Positions 7,362 through 15,077 of a stretch of DNA of 17,676 nucleotides are shown piece after piece. The first letter of the stretch is position 1; every line of letters begins with the position of its first letter. The notes beneath the pieces are model-generated. The model ran no database searches. It saw nothing but the letters and a program-made list of their open reading frames with translations, and was not told the origin of the DNA. The translations under genes and the position numbers were made by a program. Source of the DNA: JBDTVS01 sp040007095 (lineage in GTDB: Bacteria > Acidobacteriota > Vicinamibacteria > Vicinamibacterales > CAVVIG01). The stretch covers positions 1-17,676 of the forward strand of contig JBDTVS010000212.1 of assembly GCA_040007095.1 (NCBI GenBank), given 5' to 3'.

Positions 7362-10307
7362 TCAGAAGTCGAATTGCACGCTGAACTTGTACAGCCGGGC
7401 GGGAAGGATCCCTTGCGGCTGCAGCCAGGCGGCGCCGTTCCCCGAGTAGTTCGTATTGATGATGGTGACCGGGTTCGCGTTCAGCACGTTGTACAGGTCG
7501 AAATTCACCGACGTGCGCGCCTTGTTCAGCCGGAGCGGCTTCCCGAACCGCAGATCGAGCTGGTTCAGCCGATCGCCGTAGATCGTGCCGGGATCGATGA
7601 TCGCCACCGTGGTATTGGCGGCCCCTCCGGAGAGCGGACGGCCAAGCGACGGCTGCACCACGGCGTTGGTGGCGACGTACGCGGCAGTGATAGGCACGCC
7701 CGCGCTGCTCTGAAGCGTCCCCGCCACAGTCACCCCGATCCGGGGGATGGTCGACGTCGCCAGGAATTTGACCTGCGTCAGAAAGTTCGTATCCACATGA
7801 CATTGACTGAGCGATTGAGTACCGAGTATCTCAGGCAACTGCCGTGCGATGTCGCAGCGGTCGGTTGACGTGCGCCCGGTGCTGAGACCGCCCTGTGCGC
7901 GCACCCCCGGCAGCCGCAGGTTCATGCTGACATCCACGCCATTCCAGTGCTCGATCTGCGATCCGAAGTTGTTGGCGGCGGTGACGTAGTTGTCAACCTG
8001 CCCGACCTTGTTTGGATTCAGGTTGTAGTAGCCGCTCACCGGGTAGCCACCGCCGCCCGGCAGGCGGGCATCGACCGGCGCCGCAAACCCGAACGCCGTG
8101 TAGTCTTCCGGCCCGACGGCGCGGTTGTCGGTGACGATGAAGTTTCTATACGCGCGGCGGAAGTAGCCGACGTTGAGGCCGACTCGCGGCACCAGTTGGT
8201 GCTGGACGCCGGCCGAGATCTCCCAGTTCGCCACGCGAGAGTTCCACCCCGTCAGGATTGCCGGGTCGTACACGGTGCTGGGCCTCGTGCTGCCAAAGGT
8301 CAGGTCAGAGATGATCCCGCACTCGCCGTTCTGCTGCGGATTCAGGAGATTGCAGTCTGGCACGTAGTCCCGGTTGGCGTCGGTCCACGTACGGGTCACC
8401 TGCGACGCCAGATTGGTCACCGGGTGGCCGTCGGTCGGGACGATGCCGACGGTGTACCGGCTGATCGCTCCCTTGAGCGCCGTGCGTCCGTTGCCGAACA
8501 GATCGTAGGCGACGCCGAGGCGCGGCGACAGATCCCGGAAGTTGTAGAAGGGCGTCTCCGGGAATGTGAGATTGCGGGTGGGCACGAGCGTTCCCGGACC
8601 GAGATGCGCCTCGGGGAACGTGGTGGTGAAGTAGTCGAAGCGGAGGCCGGCATTGGCCGTCAGTCTGCCAATCGTCCACTTGTCCTGGGCGTAGATGCCG
8701 AGCTCGTTGAGCCGCCACACCCGTTCGTACGGCGTGGCGAACTCGGTGATGAGATTCGGGACGCCGTTATTGAAGCGGTACTGGACCGCGGCGTCGACGG
8801 CAGTGTTGGGATTGGTATGGGTCCCGCCGAGATAGTCATAACCAACCTTGAACGCGTGGGCGCCGGTCACGTAGGACAGAGCGGACTGCGCCTGAATGAT
8901 GGCGGGCGCCGACTGCTTCGCGTAGACGCCGCTCAGCGAGCGATACGACAGTCCGGGGATGGCGCCGCCCTGTTCGGAGACACCGATGAGCTGGCGGTTG
9001 TTGCTCTGCAGCTCGTCCCCACCGATGTTCATCCAGACCTCGCCGTGATAGGAACCGCGCACCTCGAGCAACAGGCGGTTGGAAAGCGGCGATGTCCAGC
9101 TGGCCAGCAGGATCTGGTTCGTCGGAAAACGGTAGCGCACGAACGCCTCCGGCGACACGGCCTGTCGTCCGTCGTCCCACGTCCGCCACTGCTTCTCGAA
9201 GAACACCGCCAGCTTGTTCTTCGGGTTGATCTGGTAGGTGATGCGCCCGTTCGCGCTCTTTTGCAGGATATTGAAGACACCCCGCTTGCTCGCGTCGGGC
9301 AGATAGGTCCAGGCGTTGACGTTGCCGGCGTTGAGGTTCTCGAAGATGCCCGCCACATAGTTCTGGTTGTTCTGGAACCGCCCCGCGGCGTAGAACCAGA
9401 GCTTATCCCGGGCAATCGGGCCGCCGACCGTGGGGTTGATGTCAAATGTCTGCTTGAGCGAATTCGGCGTCGTCAGGCCGAGTGTCTGGATCTCCTGGGT
9501 ATAGTTGTCTCCCTGAAACGAGGAGTTGGCGCCGGTGGCGAAGAGCGACGCGCTGAAGGCGTTGCCGCCTTCCCGTGGAATGTAGTTCACGCGGACGCCG
9601 CCCGAGATCTGCTCGGCCGTGCCGGCGGAGTAGTCGATCGTCACTTCCTGAGTGCTGCCCATATCGGCGGTGAAGTTGGTGCTGTTCCCGGTCCCCAGGA
9701 TGTTCCGGATGGATATTCCGTCGATCGACGTCCGCTGATCTTCCGGGCGGCCGCCGTGAATCGAGACGAACGTGTTCTGCAGATTGTCCGTTCCGCCGAC
9801 GTCGCTCAGCCCGCGCGGGCTGAACGCCACCATCCCGGGGATGAGGATCGACAGGTTGACGAGGCTGCGTCCGCTCGGAATGGCCGCAACGATGTCGGCG
9901 GTGATCGAGCGCTGCTCTTTCGTGCTCTGGATGTCAACGACCGGAGACTCGCCAGTGACCGTGATCGTCTCGGTGACGTCGCCAACCCGGAGGTCGGCGT
10001 TCACCGTGGCCACGAACGTCCCGGCCAGCTCGATGCCTTCCCGCTTGCTGGTATTGAACCCGGCAAGCGAAAACGTCACGGCGTAGGTGCCGGGACGAAG
10101 GTCCACGATCTTGTACTGCCCGGTCGCGTCGGTCACAACCGATCGAACGCGTTCAATCAACGCCGGGCTTGCGGCCTCGACCGTCACACCGGGCAATATG
10201 GCGCCCGACGTGTCCTTGACCAGGCCGGCAATCGACGCCTGCCCATGCGCGACGGCGGGAAGCATCAAGAGCAGGCCGAGTGCGACTGGAATCTGACAAC
10301 GGCGCAT
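7362..10307 (-). CDS. TonB-dependent receptor, Oar-like, with carboxypeptidase-regulatory N-domain
   Basis: The start at 10307 is set by AAGGAG (10315-10320) seven bases upstream and gives 981 residues opening MRRCQIPVALGLLLMLPAVA, a signal peptide cleaved near AHG-QA. An upstream in-frame extension to 10427 lacks a ribosome-binding site and would bury the signal. Residues about 24-100 form a carboxypeptidase-regulatory-like Ig domain (SIAGLVKDTSGAILPGVTV, then DLRPGTYAVTFSLAGF). The plug follows at about 110-240, with ETITVTGESPVVDIQST. The rest is a large beta-barrel rich in aromatic residues and Asn, ending in KFSVQFDF, where the terminal Phe is the usual outer-membrane assembly signal. 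Large numbers of such receptors in Acidobacteriota are thought to import oligosaccharides, peptides or other bulky ligands with TonB-ExbBD energy; the ligand here is unknown. It stands alone on its strand. Confidence 0.93.
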   Translation of the reverse strand: MRRCQIPVALGLLLMLPAVAHGQASIAGLVKDTSGAILPGVTVEAASPALIERVRSVVTDATGQYKIVDLRPGTYAVTFSLAGFNTSKREGIELAGTFVATVNADLRVGDVTETITVTGESPVVDIQSTKEQRSITADIVAAIPSGRSLVNLSILIPGMVAFSPRGLSDVGGTDNLQNTFVSIHGGRPEDQRTSIDGISIRNILGTGNSTNFTADMGSTQEVTIDYSAGTAEQISGGVRVNYIPREGGNAFSASLFATGANSSFQGDNYTQEIQTLGLTTPNSLKQTFDINPTVGGPIARDKLWFYAAGRFQNNQNYVAGIFENLNAGNVNAWTYLPDASKRGVFNILQKSANGRITYQINPKNKLAVFFEKQWRTWDDGRQAVSPEAFVRYRFPTNQILLASWTSPLSNRLLLEVRGSYHGEVWMNIGGDELQSNNRQLIGVSEQGGAIPGLSYRSLSGVYAKQSAPAIIQAQSALSYVTGAHAFKVGYDYLGGTHTNPNTAVDAAVQYRFNNGVPNLITEFATPYERVWRLNELGIYAQDKWTIGRLTANAGLRFDYFTTTFPEAHLGPGTLVPTRNLTFPETPFYNFRDLSPRLGVAYDLFGNGRTALKGAISRYTVGIVPTDGHPVTNLASQVTRTWTDANRDYVPDCNLLNPQQNGECGIISDLTFGSTRPSTVYDPAILTGWNSRVANWEISAGVQHQLVPRVGLNVGYFRRAYRNFIVTDNRAVGPEDYTAFGFAAPVDARLPGGGGYPVSGYYNLNPNKVGQVDNYVTAANNFGSQIEHWNGVDVSMNLRLPGVRAQGGLSTGRTSTDRCDIARQLPEILGTQSLSQCHVDTNFLTQVKFLATSTIPRIGVTVAGTLQSSAGVPITAAYVATNAVVQPSLGRPLSGGAANTTVAIIDPGTIYGDRLNQLDLRFGKPLRLNKARTSVNFDLYNVLNANPVTIINTNYSGNGAAWLQPQGILPARLYKFSVQFDF

Positions 10308-10314
10308 GACATGA

Positions 10315-10320
10315 CTCCTT
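10315..10320 (-). promoter_or_regulatory. Ribosome-binding site of the TonB-dependent receptor
   Basis: The minus strand reads AAGGAG here, seven bases before the ATG at 10307. It decides that start over the longer frame beginning at 10427. Confidence 0.75.
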
Positions 10321-10578
10321 TCAGACCGGACGCTCCTCGTTGGGAGCGACATTGAGAGTCCGGGCTGTGGATGAACGAAACGCATGACCGAACACACACA
10401 TGTCTGAGCCGACGCCAGTGCACGCATTCCGGAGCGACCGCTGCAATGGCGCGAGACCGTCTCAGCCCTTGAATCTCACGATCCTTCGCAGCCCGACACG
10501 TCAGTCCCCAACGGTCTGTCCACGCGTCGGTCAGCTGCTGCGCGATGGCGGGTGAACGGCACGGGCACTTTTCGGCGC

Positions 10579-10617
10579 ATTCTATCTGGTCTTCGCTGGT
10601 TTTCAACGGTGAAAACC
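10579..10617 (-). promoter_or_regulatory. Candidate receptor promoter with palindromic operator over the -35
   Basis: On the minus strand, TTGAAA (10601-10606) and TAGAAT (10579-10584) are separated by 16 bases, close to a sigma70-type promoter. The -35 hexamer lies inside a perfect palindrome, GGTTTTCA (10598-10605) and TGAAAACC (10610-10617) with a four-base centre. That is a natural place for a repressor or activator. The leader to the receptor ATG would be about 265 bases. Confidence 0.35.
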
Positions 10618-10744
10618 GCTGCGCTGCCGAAATGTCCAGACTGAGATACGGCCGGGCGTAGTCGCGTGATTCTTCGGAAGAGGGTATGGCTTGGGTGTCC
10701 ACTCAATGGCTCGTCAGACCTGACGCTCCGGGCAAATCCGCACC

Positions 10745-10764
10745 TGTGTTCGATGTTGAACACA
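10745..10764. promoter_or_regulatory. Operator-like palindrome TGTGTTC-N6-GAACACA
   Basis: Perfect seven-base arms (10745-10751 and 10758-10764) around GATGTT. Spacing and size suit a dimeric transcription factor. It lies about 107 bases before the ORF at 10871. A GAACACAC motif recurs near 10395 in the same intergenic region. No regulator is visible nearby. Confidence 0.3.
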
Positions 10765-10870
10765 CGGATGCGGACGGAACAAGTAGCCTGAAGGCTCGGA
10801 GTCAGAAGGAGTTCCCGCCAGGCCGAAACGCCGGTTCGCGCCGATGCGATTCAACAAGAGGAACGCGACG

Positions 10871-11242
10871 ATGGACGCAGCTGATGTCGGCTCGGTGTCA
10901 GGGGTAACAGCCGTTGACGCAAGCCGGGTTCCAGCGACCACCCCAGTATCGCCGGTCGAACTGTTCAGCGCCACCAACGAACAATTGATGACCCTGGCGG
11001 CCAGAGGGAACAGACAGGCCGCTCTCGAATTGGAGAATCGAGACGCTGGCTCGGAGGCGAAGCCGCCGCTGATGCCAGAGGAGAATCAGACGGCGTCTGC
11101 GGTCATCTTGGACGCGCCGGACATTCTCGGATTGGAGAAGCCAGATGCGGCCCAGGCGGCGAAGCTGTTGGCGAGCGCAGACCAGACCGCATTTGAGGCC
11201 GCCGAAGAGGCGGTTGGAAACGTCGTTGACAAGTTTGCATGA
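10871..11242 (+). CDS. Small acidic hypothetical protein
   Basis: A 123-residue open frame starts at ATG 10871 with AAGAGG (10856-10861) nine bases upstream; an in-frame ATG at 10844 would add nine residues but has weaker support. I do not recognise the protein. It has no signal peptide or membrane segment, is Ala/Glu/Asp rich and has no Cys. It has a predicted-helical central stretch (ELFSATNEQLMTLAARGN, about 36-53) and a helical tail rich in Ala (AAQAAKLLASADQTAFEAAE). It may be a small cytoplasmic helical protein. Because it adjoins a broken DUF4159 remnant it could itself be a non-functional leftover. Confidence 0.45.
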   Translation: MDAADVGSVSGVTAVDASRVPATTPVSPVELFSATNEQLMTLAARGNRQAALELENRDAGSEAKPPLMPEENQTASAVILDAPDILGLEKPDAAQAAKLLASADQTAFEAAEEAVGNVVDKFA

Positions 11243-11269
11243 CCCCAGGCTCGCGTTGCCCTTGGGTGA

Positions 11270-11494
11270 CAATTCACTCGCAATCGTCCCGCAGGCTACG
11301 ACCGGGGCCGGCCGGCGTTCTTCGGACTCTTTGAGGACAACGCCCCCAAGAAGCGCATGATGGCCATCGTGAACTACAACACCGATGTGTCGGACGTCTG
11401 GGAATTCTCCGCGCCCGGTTTCCGGCCGACGAACGAATCCAATGAGGCGTACAAGCTGGGCGTCAACTACATCATGTATGGAATGACTCACTAG
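11270..11494 (+). pseudogene. Orphan C-terminal fragment of a DUF4159 protein
   Basis: Reading in the frame that ends at TAG 11492-11494 gives about 74 residues after an in-frame TGA at 11267-11269. They include AFFGLFEDNAPKKRMMAIVN, YNTDVSDVWEFSAPGF and then NEAYKLGVNYIMYGMTH. That ending (NTD...W E..., then NEAxxLGVNYIxYxMTH) is the characteristic C-terminus of DUF4159 proteins, which normally exceed 200 residues. There is no start codon with a ribosome-binding site and no sign of the N-terminal part upstream in any frame, so I call it a 5'-truncated gene remnant. Intact DUF4159 genes usually sit in MoxR/DUF58 clusters, absent here. Confidence 0.7.
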
Positions 11495-11920
11495 TCCCTG
11501 ATTCCTGGCTCCCAAGCGACGCTGGCGCAGACCAGGCCTGATCGCTGCCGACGGCTCTCCTGGCGGTTCACGGTATCATGGCCGCGCCGAACCAATCGCC
11601 AGAGAATACGTGGGTCAACAAACCACCACCAGTCTCGTACTGCACCAGGACCCACCCATTTGGATCGCCTTGGGTTTCTTGGAACCCTCACGCACGATAT
11701 CGGCTATCGCAAAAGCATGCTGTACCAGCTTCCTGCCGACTGTGCGTTGAATGACGAATCATCCACCCGTCATAACCTGTCGGAGTGATCGACCTCCATC
11801 AGAAGCCACCGTTCGCCGCACAGGCTCCTGAAACCGTCTCTCGCATCGGGACTCTCGTATCGGGACGGTAGACCTTGGATGTCCCTCGGGGTAGCATGGG
11901 AAGCATTTCGGAGGCACACG
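11495..11920. other. Intergenic stretch with no convincing gene
   Basis: About 425 bases follow the DUF4159 remnant before the PQQ-like gene. Open frames on both strands are short and unrecognisable. A frame running from about 11570 to 11754 on the plus strand has no ribosome-binding site and matches nothing I know. I see no clear promoter, only the repeated TCGGGAC words near 11848-11866. Confidence 0.5.
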
Positions 11921-13180
11921 ATGACACGCACTCTTCTGATGATGATCGGGAAACGCGTCGTCTTGATAAGCGCGGTGGCGGCGGCACTGACGGGCACGAT
12001 TGACGCGCAGAACCGGTCCGTGGACTGGACGCAGTGGAGGGGGCCCAACCGGGACGGTGCCGTCGCGTCGTTTGTGGAACCGAAGGCCTGGCCGGCCATG
12101 CTGAATCGCACGTGGAAGGTCGAGGTCGGCCTCGGGTATGCCTCGCCGCTCGTCGTCGGCAACCGGCTGTACATGTTCGCCCGCCAGGGACAAGACGAAG
12201 TCATGCTGGCGCTCGACGCCGCTTCAGGCAAGGTGCTGTGGCGGACCGGCTATCCCGCGCCGTTCAAGATGAACCCCGCGGCGGCTCCTCACAATGAGGG
12301 TCCCAAGTCGACGCCGGCGTTCGCCAACGGGAAGCTCTACACCATTGGCATGACCGGGATCGTCACCGCTTTCAACGCGGCCGATGGCAAGCAGCTCTGG
12401 CAGAAGCCACCGTCGAAGGTCGCGACCCTGTATACCACCCACTCGTTCTCACCCATCATCGATCGCGGGCTCGCAGTCTTTCATGTCGGTGGGCACGACC
12501 AGGGAGCGCTGACGGCCTTCAACGCCGAGACCGGAGAAGTGAAGTGGCATTGGGACGGCGACGGCCCGGCGTACGCGTCGCCGATCATCGCGGAATTCGA
12601 GGGCACGCGGCAAGTCATCACGTTTACCCAGAACAACTTGATTGGCGTCGCCGCCGAGTCCGGGGAGCTCCTGTGGAAGCGGCCCTACGCGGTCCCCTAT
12701 ACCCAGAACAACATCACGCCCATCCTCTACAACCAGACGCTCATCATCTCCGGATTGGAGCAGCCGGTGGTGGCGCTGAACGTGGTGAAGCGCAACGGCA
12801 AGTGGGACACGGTGAGCGTCTGGGAGAACAGCAGCGTGTCGCTCGCCATGAGCAACGCGGTCGTCGCGCGAGACACGCTCTTCGGCATGTCGTCCAAGAA
12901 CATGGGACAGTTCTTTGCGCTCGACGCGAAGACCGGAAAGACGTTGTGGACCAGTGCGCCCCGTCAGGGCACCAATGCCGCGATCATCCGGGGCGGGGAC
13001 GTGCTGTTCATCCTCAAGGACGATGGCCAGATGATCGTGGCCCGAGCGAATCCGGCCCGTTACGAAACCCTGCAGACGTATCAGGTCGCCGACAGCGCCA
13101 CCTGGGCACAGCCCACCATCTCGGGCGATCGCCTGTTCGTCAAGGACGTGAGTTCGCTGACGTTGTGGGGACTGAACTGA
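11921..13180 (+). CDS. Exported PQQ-like beta-propeller protein
   Basis: GGAGG (11910-11914) six bases upstream fixes the ATG at 11921, giving 419 residues; an in-frame ATG at 11879 lacks such a site. A signal peptide (hydrophobic about 11-28) ends near TIDAQ. The mature protein opens WTQWRGPNRDG, a common start for PQQ_2-type propellers in Acidobacteriota and Planctomycetota. Blade repeats follow with the usual ALDAASGKVLWRT, AFNAADGKQLWQK, AFNAETGEVKWHW, AAESGELLWKRP and ALDAKTGKTLWTS words. Short length and absence of a haem domain argue against a full quinoprotein dehydrogenase; it is more like BamB-type or WD-like binding propellers, with no proven cofactor. The next gene starts 18-30 bases downstream and is probably co-transcribed. 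Confidence 0.9.
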   Translation: MTRTLLMMIGKRVVLISAVAAALTGTIDAQNRSVDWTQWRGPNRDGAVASFVEPKAWPAMLNRTWKVEVGLGYASPLVVGNRLYMFARQGQDEVMLALDAASGKVLWRTGYPAPFKMNPAAAPHNEGPKSTPAFANGKLYTIGMTGIVTAFNAADGKQLWQKPPSKVATLYTTHSFSPIIDRGLAVFHVGGHDQGALTAFNAETGEVKWHWDGDGPAYASPIIAEFEGTRQVITFTQNNLIGVAAESGELLWKRPYAVPYTQNNITPILYNQTLIISGLEQPVVALNVVKRNGKWDTVSVWENSSVSLAMSNAVVARDTLFGMSSKNMGQFFALDAKTGKTLWTSAPRQGTNAAIIRGGDVLFILKDDGQMIVARANPARYETLQTYQVADSATWAQPTISGDRLFVKDVSSLTLWGLN

Positions 13181-13210
13181 TCTGGCGTCGCGCTGGAGAT
13201 GGCTGTCGCG

Positions 13211-14068
13211 ATGCCGCTGCGCCCGGTGCCGCCGACCGATACGCGACGCTTCTTCCGCCCTGTGGCGGCGGAACTGGTCACGCTTCTCCGCGGCTTGCCC
13301 GCGGAGGCGTTCGACAGCCCAACCGTCGCCGGATCCTGGCGCGTCCGCGACGTCGTCGCCCATCTTGTCGACATCAGCCTGCGCCGTCTGTCGTTCCATC
13401 GGGACGGGCACCCGCCGCCGCTACCGGCGCAGCCGCCGCGCTCGGAGCGTGATTTCGTCGCCTTTATCAACGGCCTCAACGGCCAGTGGGTCGAAGCCGC
13501 AAGGCGGATCAGTCCGCGCCTGCTGACTGATCTTTACGAATTCGCCGGCGCGGCGCTGGCAGATTTCATGGAGTCTTTTCCCGACCAGGGACCGGCGCTG
13601 TTCGCCGTGTCGTGGGCCGGTGAGGAGCGGTCCGAGGGGTGGTTCGATCTCGGGCGCGAGTTCACGGAGCACTGGCACCATCAGGCCCAGGTGCGCAGCG
13701 CCGTCGCAGCACCACCGCTGCGCGATCCGGCCTGGCTGCATGCGGTACTGCTGATTGCGTGGCGCGGGCTGCCGCACGCCTATCGAGATACCGCCGCGGC
13801 GGTTGGACAGACGCTCAGGATCGACATCTCCGGCGCCGCTGGCGGGGTCTGGACGCTACGGCGAGATGACGACGGCTGGAGTCTCTGGGCCGGAGAGGAG
13901 AGCGGCGAATCCGCACGCATCGCCATGTCGGACGACACGGCCTGGCGGCTGCTCTTCAATGCGCTGCCGCTTGGCAGCGGAGACGACGCAGACGACGCCC
14001 TTTTCACCAGAAGCGGAGACGCGGCCCTGTTCAGTCCGTTACTGCGGGCGCGGTCCGTGATCGTGTAG
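13211..14068 (+). CDS. DinB/MDMPI-type (maleylpyruvate isomerase N-terminal) metal-binding protein
   Basis: The likely start is ATG 13211, with GGAG (13195-13198) twelve bases upstream. ATG 13199 directly abuts that site and is less likely, adding four residues. The 285-residue cytoplasmic protein shows the first half of a DinB four-helix bundle: LRGLPAEAFDSPTVAGSWRV, then RDVVAHLVDIS with the first metal-type His, and later GREFTEHWHHQAQVR with the second His pair. These match the MDMPI_N family, related to mycothiol-dependent maleylpyruvate isomerase and to thiol S-transferases such as DinB/YfiT. The C-terminal third resembles a sterol-carrier-like or unassigned beta domain. Acidobacteriota are not known to make mycothiol, so a different thiol or none is expected. 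It sits immediately behind the PQQ-like gene with no evident functional link. Confidence 0.82.
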   Translation: MPLRPVPPTDTRRFFRPVAAELVTLLRGLPAEAFDSPTVAGSWRVRDVVAHLVDISLRRLSFHRDGHPPPLPAQPPRSERDFVAFINGLNGQWVEAARRISPRLLTDLYEFAGAALADFMESFPDQGPALFAVSWAGEERSEGWFDLGREFTEHWHHQAQVRSAVAAPPLRDPAWLHAVLLIAWRGLPHAYRDTAAAVGQTLRIDISGAAGGVWTLRRDDDGWSLWAGEESGESARIAMSDDTAWRLLFNALPLGSGDDADDALFTRSGDAALFSPLLRARSVIV

Positions 14069-14218
14069 TAGCGACATCCCTCCAGTTTTCCTTAGGGGGA
14101 GTCTGCGAAGATTGGATACCATTCCCACTGCGTCACCCAGAGGATATCGACACGCAGAAGCTTCTCTGCCGTCCGCCAACCATATCGGTGTGGCGAGCCG
14201 GATCGGTTGGCAGCGAAG

Positions 14219-14249
14219 TACCGCTTTACGAAGCGGGTAGAATACAGCT
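14219..14249 (+). promoter_or_regulatory. Hairpin and TAGAAT box directly before the TPR gene
   Basis: TACCGCTT (14219-14226) and AAGCGGGTA (14231-14239) pair with one bulge around TACG. TAGAAT (14238-14243), a good -10-like hexamer, ends only six bases before the ATG, and no Shine-Dalgarno is present. This would suit a near-leaderless transcript, but no matching -35 stands at the right distance (TTGGCA at 14207-14212 is 25 bases away). It is uncertain. Confidence 0.25.
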
Positions 14250-14966
14250 ATGAAACGAGCGGAGCGTCACCACCTCAAGGAAAACGAGCTGCAACGGTTT
14301 GCCGCCGGGACGCGGCGCCTGTACACCGAACGACCGCGCGAAGCCACCTGGGTGTTCGCCGGGGTCGGGGTGTTGGCGATCGTGGCGATTGGCTATTTCT
14401 TCTGGACCGAGCACGTGCAATCGCGGGCGCACGAGTTGCTGGCCCAGGCGACGACGGTGCAGGATTCCCGGATTGCCGTGCCGGGCACGACCGATACGAA
14501 GGGGACGTTCCCGACCGAGCGCGCGCGGCTCCAGGCTGCCGTCCTCAAGTTCAAGGCCGCCGCCGATGCGTATCCGTCGACTGACGCCGGCCTGTTCGCG
14601 CGGTCTCAAGAAGCGGCCGGACAGCTCTCCCTCGGCAACCCGGCGCTTGCGGTCACTGCCTACCAGGACGTCGTCAAACACGCGGGCAGCAGTATTTACG
14701 CTCAAACGGCGCAGCTCGGGCTCGCTGAGGCTCAAGCGCGTGCCGGCCAGTACGATCAGGCGATCAGCACGTTTCGGGATCTCGCGCAGCGCAAGGACGG
14801 ACCGCTGCCGGTGGACGGCATTCTGATGCAGCTCGGTCGCACCTACCGCGATGCGGGAAAGCGGAGCGACGCACAGCAGACCTTCAATCGGATCGTCCAG
14901 GAGTTCCCCGATTCACCCTTCAGCCAGGAAGCCAAACGCGAGCTCGACTCGCTGAACAAAGCGTGA
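14250..14966 (+). CDS. Membrane-anchored tetratricopeptide-repeat protein (YfgM/YbgF-like)
   Basis: The 238-residue protein begins with a basic, His-rich cytoplasmic segment (MKRAERHHLKENELQRF) followed by one membrane helix (WVFAGVGVLAIVAIGYFFW, about 34-52). The rest is a periplasmic TPR domain. Helical pairs are visible around AAVLKFKAAADAYPS, NPALAVTAYQDVVKHAGSSI, AQARAGQYDQAISTFRDLAQ and GKRSDAQQTFNRIVQEFPDS, the last with the usual spacing before QEAKRELDSL. Architecture and size match YfgM-type proteins, which in gamma-proteobacteria link the Sec translocon to periplasmic chaperones; that role here is inference. No good ribosome-binding site precedes the ATG (see the leader entry). It converges on the ABC solute-binding gene. 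Confidence 0.87.
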   Translation: MKRAERHHLKENELQRFAAGTRRLYTERPREATWVFAGVGVLAIVAIGYFFWTEHVQSRAHELLAQATTVQDSRIAVPGTTDTKGTFPTERARLQAAVLKFKAAADAYPSTDAGLFARSQEAAGQLSLGNPALAVTAYQDVVKHAGSSIYAQTAQLGLAEAQARAGQYDQAISTFRDLAQRKDGPLPVDGILMQLGRTYRDAGKRSDAQQTFNRIVQEFPDSPFSQEAKRELDSLNKA

Positions 14967-14968
14967 AA

Positions 14969-14999
14969 GGACACCAAGCCCGCAAAGGCTGTCGTGTCC
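14969..14999. terminator. Two-tier hairpin between convergent genes
   Basis: GGACAC (14969-14974) pairs with GTGTCC (14994-14999), and AGCC/GGCT form an inner stem around CGCAAA. It starts three bases after the TPR stop and 78 bases beyond the solute-binding gene's stop, a sensible place for a bidirectional terminator. It has no T-run. The remaining bases to 15077 include another small inverted repeat GCGCT/AGCGC (15070-15084) spanning the solute-binding stop codon. Confidence 0.4.
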
Positions 15000-15077
15000 C
15001 GCCTGGAGAACAGCTTTCCGCCTTTGTGCTCTTCGTAGCTCGGACCCAACCCGCGACAGCGTTGTAAAAGCGCTTCT

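Larger units (their letters stand above)
10321..10870. other. Long divergent intergenic region
   Basis: About 550 bases separate the receptor start from the plus-strand ORF at 10871. I see no convincing gene: open frames here lack ribosome-binding sites and recognisable content. It holds a small hairpin CGCTCC/GGAGCG (10331-10348) in the receptor leader, a candidate promoter with palindrome (10579-10617) and a second palindrome (10745-10764). Confidence 0.6.

Noticed and set aside
7947..10355. Long plus-strand open frame of about 800 codons opposite the TonB-dependent receptor
   Set aside because: It is the antisense shadow of a clear receptor gene in GC-rich DNA; its translation is Arg/Val-rich with no recognisable domain, signal or ribosome-binding site.
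10308..10427. Forty-residue N-terminal extension of the receptor
   Set aside because: It would place the signal peptide internally, and the internal ATG at 10307 has a strong AAGGAG at correct spacing.
11578..11754. Possible small plus-strand gene starting at ATG 11578
   Set aside because: No ribosome-binding site, odd composition and no resemblance to a known family; neighbouring frames are equally open in part.
14990..15000. Eleven-base match TGTCGTGTCCC to the tip of the MITE at 3967-3977
   Set aside because: Only the tip matches, with no second arm, TA flank or core; it is also explained as one side of the GGACAC/GTGTCC hairpin.
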